DNA from: Schizochytrium sp. TIO01
Lineage: Eukaryota; Sar; Bigyra; Thraustochytrida; Thraustochytriidae
Reading direction: 5' to 3'
NCBI GenBank assembly: GCA_004764695.1
Contig: SMSO01000032.1
Coordinates: forward strand, 3,702,983 to 3,766,982
DNA length: 64,000 nt
Part shown: one piece after another, positions 43,603-53,033 of the stretch
How positions within the stretch are numbered: the stretch's first letter is position 1
How the letters are laid out: each line of letters opens with the position of its first letter
The notes under the pieces: generated by a model
What the model saw: the letters and a program-made list of their open reading frames with translations, nothing else
What the model was told of the DNA's origin: nothing
The model's database searches: none
Made by a program: the position numbers and the translations under genes

Positions 43603-45600
43603 ATGTCGAGCCAACAACAAAATCGCAGAGGTAGTAATGCGTCGAGAAATGGCATGAGCGGTTATCACAGTGGAGGCAGGAGGAACTCCGAGGGACCGAG
43701 CGCTTTGGCAGCGTCCGTTCCCGGTGAGAACGCTGTGAGCTCGTGGATTCGAAGACATTTTAAGCCTCCTCGTGCGGTCTTCTTACTCACCTTCGTATTA
43801 TTTCTTAATTACGTGGATCGCGGTATTATTGCAGGTGCGGCTACCGATATCCGAGGATGTGTACCTTCAGTAGATTTTTGCGGTGATTTGCACGAAGTGG
43901 AAACTTGCGATGGTGGGCATCTCTCCCCAAACGAAACTATTTGTGAACAGTGCCGTGTCTGTGGTGAGGTATGCCATGGGGAAGCCATCAGACAAACTGG
44001 CTTTGGCATAAGTACAGCTCGTTTAGGTGTCTTGCAGAGTGTTTTTATGCTTGGATACATGTTTGGGGCAGTCCTTTTTGGCCATCTCGTGACAAAAATC
44101 AAACCCTTCCGTTTAATATCATGCGGCCTATCAATTTGGGTAGTTGCAAGTCTACTCAGTGGATTTGCAGGCTTCTCTTGTAAACCAAGTGAAGACGACT
44201 CTGTGTGCTCGTCATACTATTTGATGGTCTTTGCGCGAGCCATGAGTGGTATTGGCGAGGCATCCTTAAATACTCTCTCGTTGCCCTTTTTAGATGATAT
44301 ACTTGACCCCAAAAGCAAAGGGTTTTACATTGGTATTTTTTATACGGCAATTCCTGTGGGTACTGCTTTTGGGTTCATGTGGGCAGGAACTGTCTCTATG
44401 GTAACGGACGGCATGTGGGAATACGCATTCATTATCCAAGCCCCACTAATGGTTCCATTTGCTTTTCTTGCATGGTTTGTGCCATTTGAGTACAAACTCA
44501 ACCCAAATACTGGCCCCCTACCAAGTAGCAATAAGAGCCAAATCGATCCAGATTCAAGTAGCGACGAGGAAAGTGACTCAGAGGTGGATGATGAGGATAA
44601 TGAAGCTCTTAGTGCCATTACAGAAGGTGAGGATGAGGAACGAGCTGATCGAAGCGCTGCGAATACTCCTGTCCCTGCACCAGCACTTCGCGAACCATCA
44701 GTAAGCGTGCAGAGTCTCAACGAGCCACTATTGTCAAATGCTTCAAATCAAGAATCGACTATGGCCGGGGGCTCCAGACCAAATCCTGTTAATACTGATC
44801 GGGATATGGTGCGTCGTAATTCATCCTCACAGCGACTTTTGTCACCTAATTCACGAGCGTCTAGTAAAGCTACACGCAGGATGACCTTTCGTGCTGGTAT
44901 CAAGGCGTGTCTTGTGCGACCAGCATATGTACTGGGTGCTCTTGGTTATGCCATGTATACAGGTGTTGTGGCTGGCTTAGGATTTTACGGACCATCGTTC
45001 CTACAGAATTACCGGTCATGTGATCCTCGGTGGCAATTCTCTCAAACTCGGGCAGACATTCTCTTTGGTGTTATCATTAGTTTTTCTGGTTTGCTGGGAA
45101 CAGTGCTCGGTGGTTATATGGTGGATCAAATCAAAACAGACAGCCTGGGCCAGAAAAATAGGAATGACATGTTGCATCAAATGCTCGTCCAGGTGACGTG
45201 TGGCTTCCTTGGCTCACTGATGGCCCTTATGATGGTTGAACCACTCCTCTTTTTCATATTTCTTTTTTTTGGGGCCGTCTTCATTTTTATGGTTAGCTCT
45301 GCTATTAATATGCTTTTGATGTGGACAGTTCCCAAATCATGTAGGCCAATGGCAAATGCGCTTACTACATTAACTATTCATCTCTTTGGTGATGTTCCAT
45401 CTCCAATCTTCATTGGCTGGGTCTCGGATAACTTTTCTCCCCTTATTACTCTAGCGGTAACTATTTCCTTCTTGCTGGTTTCTGTCATACTATGGTCATG
45501 CATTCTCCCTCTTCCTGAAGAAGCAAAACGACGTAAGCAATCTTCAGCAGATGCATTGCGAGAGTTACAACGCCGTCACTCTTCTATGATCCAAGCATAA
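43603..45600 (+). CDS. Spinster-like major facilitator transporter
   Basis: 665 residues from an ATG at 43603. About twelve membrane segments. TM1 ends in NYVDRGIIAG (69-78), matching the Spinster NY(L/V)DR motif. TM4-5 contain GIGEASLNTLSLPF and FYTAIPVGTAFGF, also typical of Spinster/SPNS transporters. The TM1-2 loop is long and Cys-rich (several Cys between residues 85 and 125, probably disulfide-bonded outside the cytosol). The central cytosolic loop (about 310-430) is acidic, with alternating Ser/Asp/Glu. Animal members export sphingosine-1-phosphate or lysophospholipids; the substrate here is unknown. An AATAAA at 45654 follows the stop. Confidence 0.92.
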   Translation: MSSQQQNRRGSNASRNGMSGYHSGGRRNSEGPSALAASVPGENAVSSWIRRHFKPPRAVFLLTFVLFLNYVDRGIIAGAATDIRGCVPSVDFCGDLHEVETCDGGHLSPNETICEQCRVCGEVCHGEAIRQTGFGISTARLGVLQSVFMLGYMFGAVLFGHLVTKIKPFRLISCGLSIWVVASLLSGFAGFSCKPSEDDSVCSSYYLMVFARAMSGIGEASLNTLSLPFLDDILDPKSKGFYIGIFYTAIPVGTAFGFMWAGTVSMVTDGMWEYAFIIQAPLMVPFAFLAWFVPFEYKLNPNTGPLPSSNKSQIDPDSSSDEESDSEVDDEDNEALSAITEGEDEERADRSAANTPVPAPALREPSVSVQSLNEPLLSNASNQESTMAGGSRPNPVNTDRDMVRRNSSSQRLLSPNSRASSKATRRMTFRAGIKACLVRPAYVLGALGYAMYTGVVAGLGFYGPSFLQNYRSCDPRWQFSQTRADILFGVIISFSGLLGTVLGGYMVDQIKTDSLGQKNRNDMLHQMLVQVTCGFLGSLMALMMVEPLLFFIFLFFGAVFIFMVSSAINMLLMWTVPKSCRPMANALTTLTIHLFGDVPSPIFIGWVSDNFSPLITLAVTISFLLVSVILWSCILPLPEEAKRRKQSSADALRELQRRHSSMIQA

Positions 45601-46196
45601 AAACATTTCCTAATGTTTTTTTATACACTGTAAATTTTAAGCAGAACGATATGAATAAATAAGTCTCTCTTTTTTTCTAATCCATCACTTGTTTAATTCT
45701 TCAGAGTTAGTGTAAAAAAAATAATCCCCTGATCATTATCATCGTTATCTCTTTTTCTTTTTTCCAACTAACAAGTTAGTTCAGGTCATCACGCGTTTAT
45801 CTCTTTTGTTTGAGACACGTTATGCGAAGATATCTGTCTTATTCGTTGAATGTCAGCACCCTGTGAAGCCTATCATTTCTTTTGTCTACCCTGGCCGGCC
45901 GTTCTATTGACTTTGTGGTTTGGGTCTTGATTCGAGAGATATTGTTTGCATCACAATACTCAGATGTCAAAATTTAGGCCATTTTATTGAAATGTTTGAG
46001 TCTAACTTTTGAGTCATTCTGCTTCTTCACTAAAACAAGTTCCTACGGCCAGACTCAGACGTCTCTAAACATCACTTCTTTCATAACAAAAATAATTTTC
46101 GTCTTGATCTTAATTCCACTGCACTGAAAGTGAAATTTGAACAATATCAACAACATCTGTTTTTTAAGAGTGTTAAAATTTTTAAAAGTATAAGTA
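45601..46196. other. Convergent 3' spacer
   Basis: A/T-rich non-coding DNA between the transporter stop and the helicase-like gene stop. Apart from AATAAA at 45654-45659 nothing is recognised. Confidence 0.5.
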
Positions 46197-49100
46197 TTAT
46201 GAAATCTTAATTCCATTGATTGCCTCCACTATGTCCTCGAGGAATGCCTTTAAACCTTCAGGCTTACCCCTGAAAGGTATCTTTATCAATCTATGAAGTT
46301 GAGAAATTCTAGGCTGGACAATACATAGTGTGGAGGGTTTATCAATCTTTTCAATTATGATATTTTCCTGGTAAGCGACAAACTGGTCTGGGTCGAGATC
46401 CCAAAACATGCCGGCTATTTGGTTGAGTGTGGGACTTTGTGGGTGCATAGTTTGAACTTTATGCATTGCTTCTCTGTATCTTTTACGAAACTCTTGCACT
46501 CGAAGATGGCAACCTTGACAGTGTGATAAATAGTCAGATTGATATTGAATATCCAAAGCCTTGAAACATATGTCGCAAAAGAACATGCAGCTTGCATGGG
46601 TTTCACAGAAGTACTTGTGTTCATTTAATACCACCATTGCGGTGCAGCCGCCCTTTCGACACTGTCTCTGTGCTGATTTAATCCTTTTCTTGAGTCTGTC
46701 TTCTTTATCACCAAACAATTCATATTCCATCGAGTCCCTCTTTTTATTCACCCTAAATCTCTCAAATTCGATCGTCTCGATGGTTCCTTCCGCACACACT
46801 TTGCAAAACTGTGGCCCTTTATTTGCTGTGGAGCAATGGATGTAATAACAGCCATCTGAGTTACCGCTTCGCCTTGCCAGAAAAAGGGACGCATTCGGGT
46901 GTAAAGCATCGTCATTGGAGGAAACACACGCGTAACCTTCCTCTTCCTCTTCCTCCTTAGACGAAGGCACTGTTGTATTCTTTATATACGTAACTCGTAG
47001 TTCTTGCTTGCAATGGTGACAGTGAACACCTAATATTAATTGCTCCTCCGAGTGACTGCTATTTCTGTATTTATCAAAATCCGCGCTGGATACCTCCGGT
47101 TGTAAGCACAAAAGACATTTAAGATTTGGCAAAATAAGATTTTCTTGCGCAAAACAAAGGTTTTCGTGTGCGGGAGGTTCATTTTTTGACAAATGGCTAC
47201 GATCAATAGTAAAGCCGCAACGTTTTTGATTAGATTCATCACACAATGCACATGCTCGGAAAACTGCATATGGTAAACTTGCGAGCTGATGCACCAAAAG
47301 TTCAGGGCGAACGCCTCGGTATCTTTTTAGAGCTACAAAACAGGCAGGCTTCTTACAAACTGTGCAACTTATCCACCTGAAGTTCTCATCAAAATGCATT
47401 CCATGTTGGTCTTGCGTTGCATCTTCATCTTCTCTGAGTGAGCCATTTACTCCAGGTAGAAATACCACGTGTCTGTGGGCAGAGGAGTTTTCCTGGGTAT
47501 CAGACATGCTCCCCTCTTCACCCCCTTCTTTGTGTTCTTCATTTCCTTCACTTTCTAATTTCTCATCCTCATCTTCATCTTTGCCTTTGAGTTCAAGTTC
47601 ATCCTCGCTCTCGTTTTTATCGTCACTTTCCTCCTCCTCCTCTTCCTCCTCCTCCTCCTCCTCATCATCATCATCATCTTCTTCTTCTTCATCCTCATCA
47701 TCCTCATCATCCTCATCATCCTCATCATCCTCATCCTCATTTGCATCATTTTCGTCCTGATCTTCGCCATAATTTCCCCCCAACTCTTGGTATCCTTCAT
47801 CTTCACCATCACTATCTTCTGCTATGGCATTATTCAATTTAGCATTAGAAGACACCGCTTCATTTGCTTCACCTGGGTCCTGAGAAGAACTTATCGCAAT
47901 AGAGTTGGTTTCCGCTGTTGAATTTCCATCACCGATATTATGAGGCAATTCAAAAGCTGCAGAGTACGACGGAATTCTAGGATCAATACAAGGTCGATTT
48001 GAAGGGCAACGCCGTTCGTATCGCTCCTCGCCTTGTTCCATACTTTCCTCGCGGTCACTACCACCATCACCAGAATTAGCATCAAAATCATCAAATTGAT
48101 CATCACCATCATCATCATTATCGAAACTGTCGCCTGTCTTATCACTACAAGAAGTACTAACAGTATTAGCATTATCGGCAGTATCAGCATCAGCAACATC
48201 GTCAATAGCAGTGTTACTCTCTAGACTTCGTGACGCCGTGTCGGAATCTTGGTTGCTCAGGTCTTCATCTTCTTCACTAATATCGACATCAGTGGGAATG
48301 GCACACCTTGGGCAGGTGTAGATTCGATGGCCAACGATGGCTTCGATGAGGTCCTTACGAAAGTTGCCAAAAAAAAAGCTTCGTGCCACGCTTATCATCT
48401 GCTGCTTACTATCTGGGATGATCAATAGTTTGCGATGAAATTTTTGATGAGAACCACTTCCACCGATAAATGTCAAGATCTGGGCTTTCTTTTCTTCTTC
48501 AGTCCCACGTGGGGTGACCGTGGCTGTTCCATGTTTGATTTGCTTGTTCAAAATATCATAAACGCGCTCGAAATTCTTCTCATTCCGGACAACCCTTCCT
48601 TGAAACTGGGTGAGGGCGGTGGTTTTCATTGCTCTTGAGCGTAGCGCGATAGCTGCTAAAAGAAGAGGGAGATCAAATCCTCGAGCATGTTTGGAGACCA
48701 CTAAAAGCAGATTTGCTTCGCCATTTTCAAGAACATTTTTGGACTCTCGTTGCTCCAATGGGCAATCCTTGACTTTATCAAGCGGGCTTTGAAGTAAGTA
48801 TCTGCCTTCTCCAGTATCCACGATTATCTTTAAATACTGCTTACGAACGAGTTGACCATCGCCAATACAGACGTAGGTCATATCTCCATCAACCTTTTTC
48901 ATGTAGCTAGTAAACATACCGCCCCCATTGGGGTGGAAAAAGTCAAACGCCATTTGTTGAAAAGGGGAGCAATTTTCCACGTTTGCTGCAGTGACACCTG
49001 CAAGCATTCTTCGTAGGCCATTTAAGGTCCTATGCAGAGCATTACGGTTTGGGAAACTACAGATCGCATAGATAGGAGCAGTAGAATATAAAGCAGTATT

Positions 49101-50774
49101 ATAACTCTTCGCAGCCTCTGTACACTGAAAATCTTCTCCAGGAATCTGTTGAGCACGGAGAAGCACTTCATAATTGAGTTTCGCTAGTGCGGATAGAAAG
49201 TGTAGTAGACCTGTAGTTGGTTTTTCTCCACCTCCTACACAAGCAGGTCCAACAATTGGACGTATACCATCTCTATAGTATAAAACATCTGGTATTGACG
49301 AGTCGCCAGATTCCACAGAACGATTGAGCGCATATCCTGCTCGAAGCAACCCTCCAAAGATACTCCGAACTAGCCGTTTAAGGGAGCTTCGTAAGTCAAG
49401 TGTACCACTCAAATGCATCGACAAAGCAAATGCTGGTTCGACTTCGGACCGAAGTATTGTTGTGGTTTTCGTGTCATCACTACTTGCTACATCCGCCTCA
49501 TCACGAATTAATTTTGATCCGTGCCACATTCCCAACCAATGAAAAACGCCTCCTCCTGTAAATCGGTTTCGATTTTTCAGTGTTTGCCAAAGGCTTACAA
49601 TCAGCACAACTTCATGAATTTTACTCGGAGAATGACAACTCCATCCAAACTTTCCTGTGTTGATGTTTTCCTGGCATTTTGGAATGAGAGGTTGCCATCC
49701 GGCCCACCCACCAATGCAGCTCACGGTCCTTCCTAGAAACCAGGATATGAGGCAGTATGGTCGACTTCCGATTAAGACAGTGTCGTACAATGATGGATAA
49801 ACTTTACATAAGTCACAATCATTGCCGAAGAAAGTTTGATAAAGCTTTCGTGCAACAATTCTTATTTGTTGACGTCCTTGGAGGTCTGTGTACGCAATCA
49901 ACCCAGACATAAACGTGTGTATTATGAGAGTATCTAAGTCCTCCTCACTGTCAGGTAGGATTGCCCTGAAACCGGTTGCATTTTGAAACACAGATTGAAA
50001 TTTTTCGATTTTTTCTTCAATTTCCTCGCGTTCAGCTCCCATAAGCTTTTTTGTTATATTGGGAAGGCTCTGCAAGAGTGTCTCTGGTGGCTCTTTGCTA
50101 TAACCAAAATAAAGAGAGGACATCGTCAAATGCACTTTTCCATCGTTAGAGGTTCTGTATAAAGTAACGTCAGCATTGTCGTGTCGTAGCTGCTGGAAGA
50201 TTTTGTCTATTTCAGGGTCATCTGATTGCAAGTTTTCCACTAGAACCTTTTCTAACAGCTCAGCGGCTGTCAAAATTTGGCCTTGAAACTGCTGTCCAAA
50301 GCAATCCATCGGCACGGGCATTGACCCAATATCTTGCAAATACGCCGTAACGCATCCAATCAAGGTTTTGCCGGAGCCAGTGCCCAAATTCGCTTGAAGA
50401 CCTGGCTGAGTTGCCGCAAGCGGGAAAAGAGCAACCTTTGTTAGCTGCTCATCAGTGACACATCCATCGGAAGGCGTCTTGCCAGTCTGAATCTTCACCT
50501 CTCCACTGCTCAGTGCTGAGAAGACTTCTTTCTGTCCTGATCGGAATAAGTTTGAATTGCATTTTTCACGAACATAATCAGCAATGAGGCAGTGTATGCG
50601 ATCTTTGATTAATTCGCGAGATTCAATGTCTCTATGTATACGTTCGAAGAAATTCCCTTGCGGATCTTGCATTGCCTCCAAGTCCTGCACACTCAAAAGG
50701 ACTGTACCAACGTTCTCAGCGATACGTTCTGAGCTCATAGCATAAATTGGGACGGGATTGAGACTTTGCGACAT
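46197..50774 (-). CDS. Large SF2 helicase-like protein A with CxxC modules
   Basis: 1525 residues from an ATG at 50774. Superfamily 2 ATPase motifs appear in order: TQPGLQANLGTGSGKT (P-loop 131-137), LIRDEADVAS (DEAD 425-428), LSGTLDL (456-461), RGFDLP (698-703, motif V-like) and QGRVVRN (725-731). A GS..QKFH..L segment then leads to the first CPRC pair (821-824). An acidic low-complexity stretch (about residues 830-1110, with poly-Glu/Asp near 1005-1048) separates this from a C-terminal array of Cys/His pairs: CTVC, CLLC, CHHC, CKVC, CRKGGC, CETHASCMFFCDIC and CQGC. Possible roles are nucleic-acid unwinding or translocation with zinc-mediated binding. I do not recognise the family. Its paralogue lies head-to-head at 53034. 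The very long intronless frame argues for a functional gene. Confidence 0.85.
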   Translation of the reverse strand: MSQSLNPVPIYAMSSERIAENVGTVLLSVQDLEAMQDPQGNFFERIHRDIESRELIKDRIHCLIADYVREKCNSNLFRSGQKEVFSALSSGEVKIQTGKTPSDGCVTDEQLTKVALFPLAATQPGLQANLGTGSGKTLIGCVTAYLQDIGSMPVPMDCFGQQFQGQILTAAELLEKVLVENLQSDDPEIDKIFQQLRHDNADVTLYRTSNDGKVHLTMSSLYFGYSKEPPETLLQSLPNITKKLMGAEREEIEEKIEKFQSVFQNATGFRAILPDSEEDLDTLIIHTFMSGLIAYTDLQGRQQIRIVARKLYQTFFGNDCDLCKVYPSLYDTVLIGSRPYCLISWFLGRTVSCIGGWAGWQPLIPKCQENINTGKFGWSCHSPSKIHEVVLIVSLWQTLKNRNRFTGGGVFHWLGMWHGSKLIRDEADVASSDDTKTTTILRSEVEPAFALSMHLSGTLDLRSSLKRLVRSIFGGLLRAGYALNRSVESGDSSIPDVLYYRDGIRPIVGPACVGGGEKPTTGLLHFLSALAKLNYEVLLRAQQIPGEDFQCTEAAKSYNTALYSTAPIYAICSFPNRNALHRTLNGLRRMLAGVTAANVENCSPFQQMAFDFFHPNGGGMFTSYMKKVDGDMTYVCIGDGQLVRKQYLKIIVDTGEGRYLLQSPLDKVKDCPLEQRESKNVLENGEANLLLVVSKHARGFDLPLLLAAIALRSRAMKTTALTQFQGRVVRNEKNFERVYDILNKQIKHGTATVTPRGTEEEKKAQILTFIGGSGSHQKFHRKLLIIPDSKQQMISVARSFFFGNFRKDLIEAIVGHRIYTCPRCAIPTDVDISEEDEDLSNQDSDTASRSLESNTAIDDVADADTADNANTVSTSCSDKTGDSFDNDDDGDDQFDDFDANSGDGGSDREESMEQGEERYERRCPSNRPCIDPRIPSYSAAFELPHNIGDGNSTAETNSIAISSSQDPGEANEAVSSNAKLNNAIAEDSDGEDEGYQELGGNYGEDQDENDANEDEDDEDDEDDEDDEDEEEEDDDDDEEEEEEEEEEEESDDKNESEDELELKGKDEDEDEKLESEGNEEHKEGGEEGSMSDTQENSSAHRHVVFLPGVNGSLREDEDATQDQHGMHFDENFRWISCTVCKKPACFVALKRYRGVRPELLVHQLASLPYAVFRACALCDESNQKRCGFTIDRSHLSKNEPPAHENLCFAQENLILPNLKCLLCLQPEVSSADFDKYRNSSHSEEQLILGVHCHHCKQELRVTYIKNTTVPSSKEEEEEEGYACVSSNDDALHPNASLFLARRSGNSDGCYYIHCSTANKGPQFCKVCAEGTIETIEFERFRVNKKRDSMEYELFGDKEDRLKKRIKSAQRQCRKGGCTAMVVLNEHKYFCETHASCMFFCDICFKALDIQYQSDYLSHCQGCHLRVQEFRKRYREAMHKVQTMHPQSPTLNQIAGMFWDLDPDQFVAYQENIIIEKIDKPSTLCIVQPRISQLHRLIKIPFRGKPEGLKAFLEDIVEAINGIKIS

Positions 50775-51066
50775 TGTTCCAATTGTTGAATTGAGCCTAT
50801 TCCTTGGTTTATTTCTTGAAATTTGATGCCAGCGAGTTGTGGGTTTGCTTGCGACTTTGTTAAAGCATGTGAATTCGGTTGCAATAGACTCTCACTTGTT
50901 GAAGAAAAGGCTTTGATTTGAGGGACACTGTGACAGTTGTAAACGTTGACTTGTTCTGGGTAGGTTTATCTGATAAACGCCTCTAACCTCGCATTAAATT
51001 AAAGCATGGGAGAATTGTATCTGACGAGCCGCTTATCACATGTTGAAGTTGTACGCAGTGCCAATG

Positions 51067-51109
<43 letters not shown>

Positions 51110-53033
51110 TGTGAATACCTATGCAGAAAGATAAACTTTTCTCAAATTTAGGATAATTACTAATGGACCTTTAAAACGTATGAATAAAAGCACTTGATTT
51201 CCCGTGTTCCTCCTTCTTTCTCCTTGTTGTCCAAAAGAGAGCCAAATCCTGACCAAACTAATTTATTATTATCATTTTTTTACTTTTCAAGTAAATTTAA
51301 ATTTAAAAAAAGAAAAAGTTTTAATCTTTAAAATCGCCGCTTGTTTCCTCTGGCTAAACTTACTCTTGGTCCTCACTCGGCAAAACATGATTACACGAAT
51401 CGAGTCAAACCAAGTCAAAACTTTTTAAAGGCAGAACAGATAGCTCCGCCACAATATTCACTTAGACATCTGGAACGGCAATACGTGAAAACCAGAGAAG
51501 TTTTTTACTGAGCTGAGGGTCAGAATCACAATCTTTGATGTGCGTTGATGTGTGACGCTCCTGCAATTCAGTTCCGCAGTCGACCGTAAATTCAAGGTTT
51601 GCGCTGGCCACGAAGTTTTCCGAGGTGGATCTTGCTCCTGGCATTCATTCACGTCAATTGCTGGTTAAAGAGATAAATTTAAGAAACCCCTGCAGCTAAT
51701 TTGCGCGGGCCTGTGTTTTTGAAGAAAGATCGAAGTAGATCAAACTTGAAAGCAAAGATCTCCAAGACGTCTCTATTATAAGGTTCGTCTTCGGCGCCAA
51801 TACAATTTAGTGTCTACGCCTTCGTTAGCATTGCTTTGGTTGTATTCTCAGGAAAGTTGGAACTACATGGCGAGAGAGCTAATTGGAGTCCGTTTTTCCC
51901 AGGTGATACTGCCTTCAACATCCACGTGTCTGGCGCTTCTACCAAGTCTTCATAGCCAGAGAAGCCGCGATCAATTTCCACTCTTTGACCTGGATAGAAT
52001 AAGAGATCAAGCCCTCGTGAACGTCAAGAGCTGGAGTGGCGGTCAAGTCCAAGAAGTTAGGAATTGAAAGCAGCCTGAAGCATACGCATTCAGGAGAACT
52101 GATTTGGGTGCAGTCTGCATTGGCGGTCGGCCGAGGAATGGCTTAATTTGAGCTGCTCAGACGTCTCTAAAGTAGGCAAAGCCTGGTCTCTCCCTGTAGA
52201 TGTGGTGTGCCTGTCCACGTTTTCATCGATTCGCTCTCTAGGTCCGCAAATCGCCAATTCTAAACGCCCGAGCTTACAGAGGCAGGAGTCTCCTCGAGGG
52301 TTTCAACAATCTTGGCTTCATCTTGAAGCGGCGCAGCACTTTGTCCGTCTAAGACCCATGCACAGCTAGCTCTACAGCCGTGACAAAGCGTGACGGCTGC
52401 GTCTAAAACAAAATATCGTTCCAAGCTCACGTGTATCGTTTTATCCATATTTATTATTAGGATTTATAAAACTAACAGACAAAATCTCACTTTGCGAGCC
52501 AAATAAAGCCTGCTGGAGCAGAGGCGCCTCTGGCTGGACCCATCTCTCTCCCTTCTGCTGGCACTCGTTTCTCCCATCCTTTAGGACTGCCAAGGCATGT
52601 GACTACGTCTAGCAGGTGCGATCTTTCAGGTACGATTAGAGATCCCTCGGTTCAGTTCTTCCAAGCCCCATCCACGTTTTCGTTTTGCTCTCAATCTTCA
52701 AATACTCTTTTTTTAAAATTAAATTTGTACATAGCATAAAATAAGAAACAACATAAAATCCCACTCTGAGGAAAAAGGCGCCTACGGCCCTTTCTGTGGT
52801 ACAGGGAGCCTCCCCTTTGCTTCTACACCTGCACATATCATATCGATAATGTTGTGAGCAACCCCTTTTCATATTAAACGCATACTACACTTACACAGAA
52901 AGAGGTCAGCAATTCCTTTACTGCTGCTTCGAGTGGGTAAACGACGAAAATTTTGCCAGTCAAAAGAGCGAGATTGAATTCATATTGCAAGAGGCGGGAA
53001 GCCTTAAATAAGCAGCATACCAGCTTCTTGAAG
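50775..53033. other. Shared upstream region of the two helicase-like genes
   Basis: 2.26 kb between divergent starts. It contains a (TA)n(GA)n compound microsatellite at 51069-51109, A/T-rich parts, and a GC-balanced middle (51780-52400) with short frames but no recognisable protein. A bidirectional promoter could lie here, but the distance is large enough for two separate ones. Confidence 0.45.
51069..51109. repeat. (TA)n(GA)n compound microsatellite
   Basis: About ten TA units run into about nine GA units, 300 bp upstream of the minus-strand helicase-like gene. Confidence 0.9.

Noticed and set aside
47362-47760. Ser-rich 132-codon frame on the plus strand
   Set aside because: Antisense shadow of the acidic Glu/Asp tract of helicase-like gene A.
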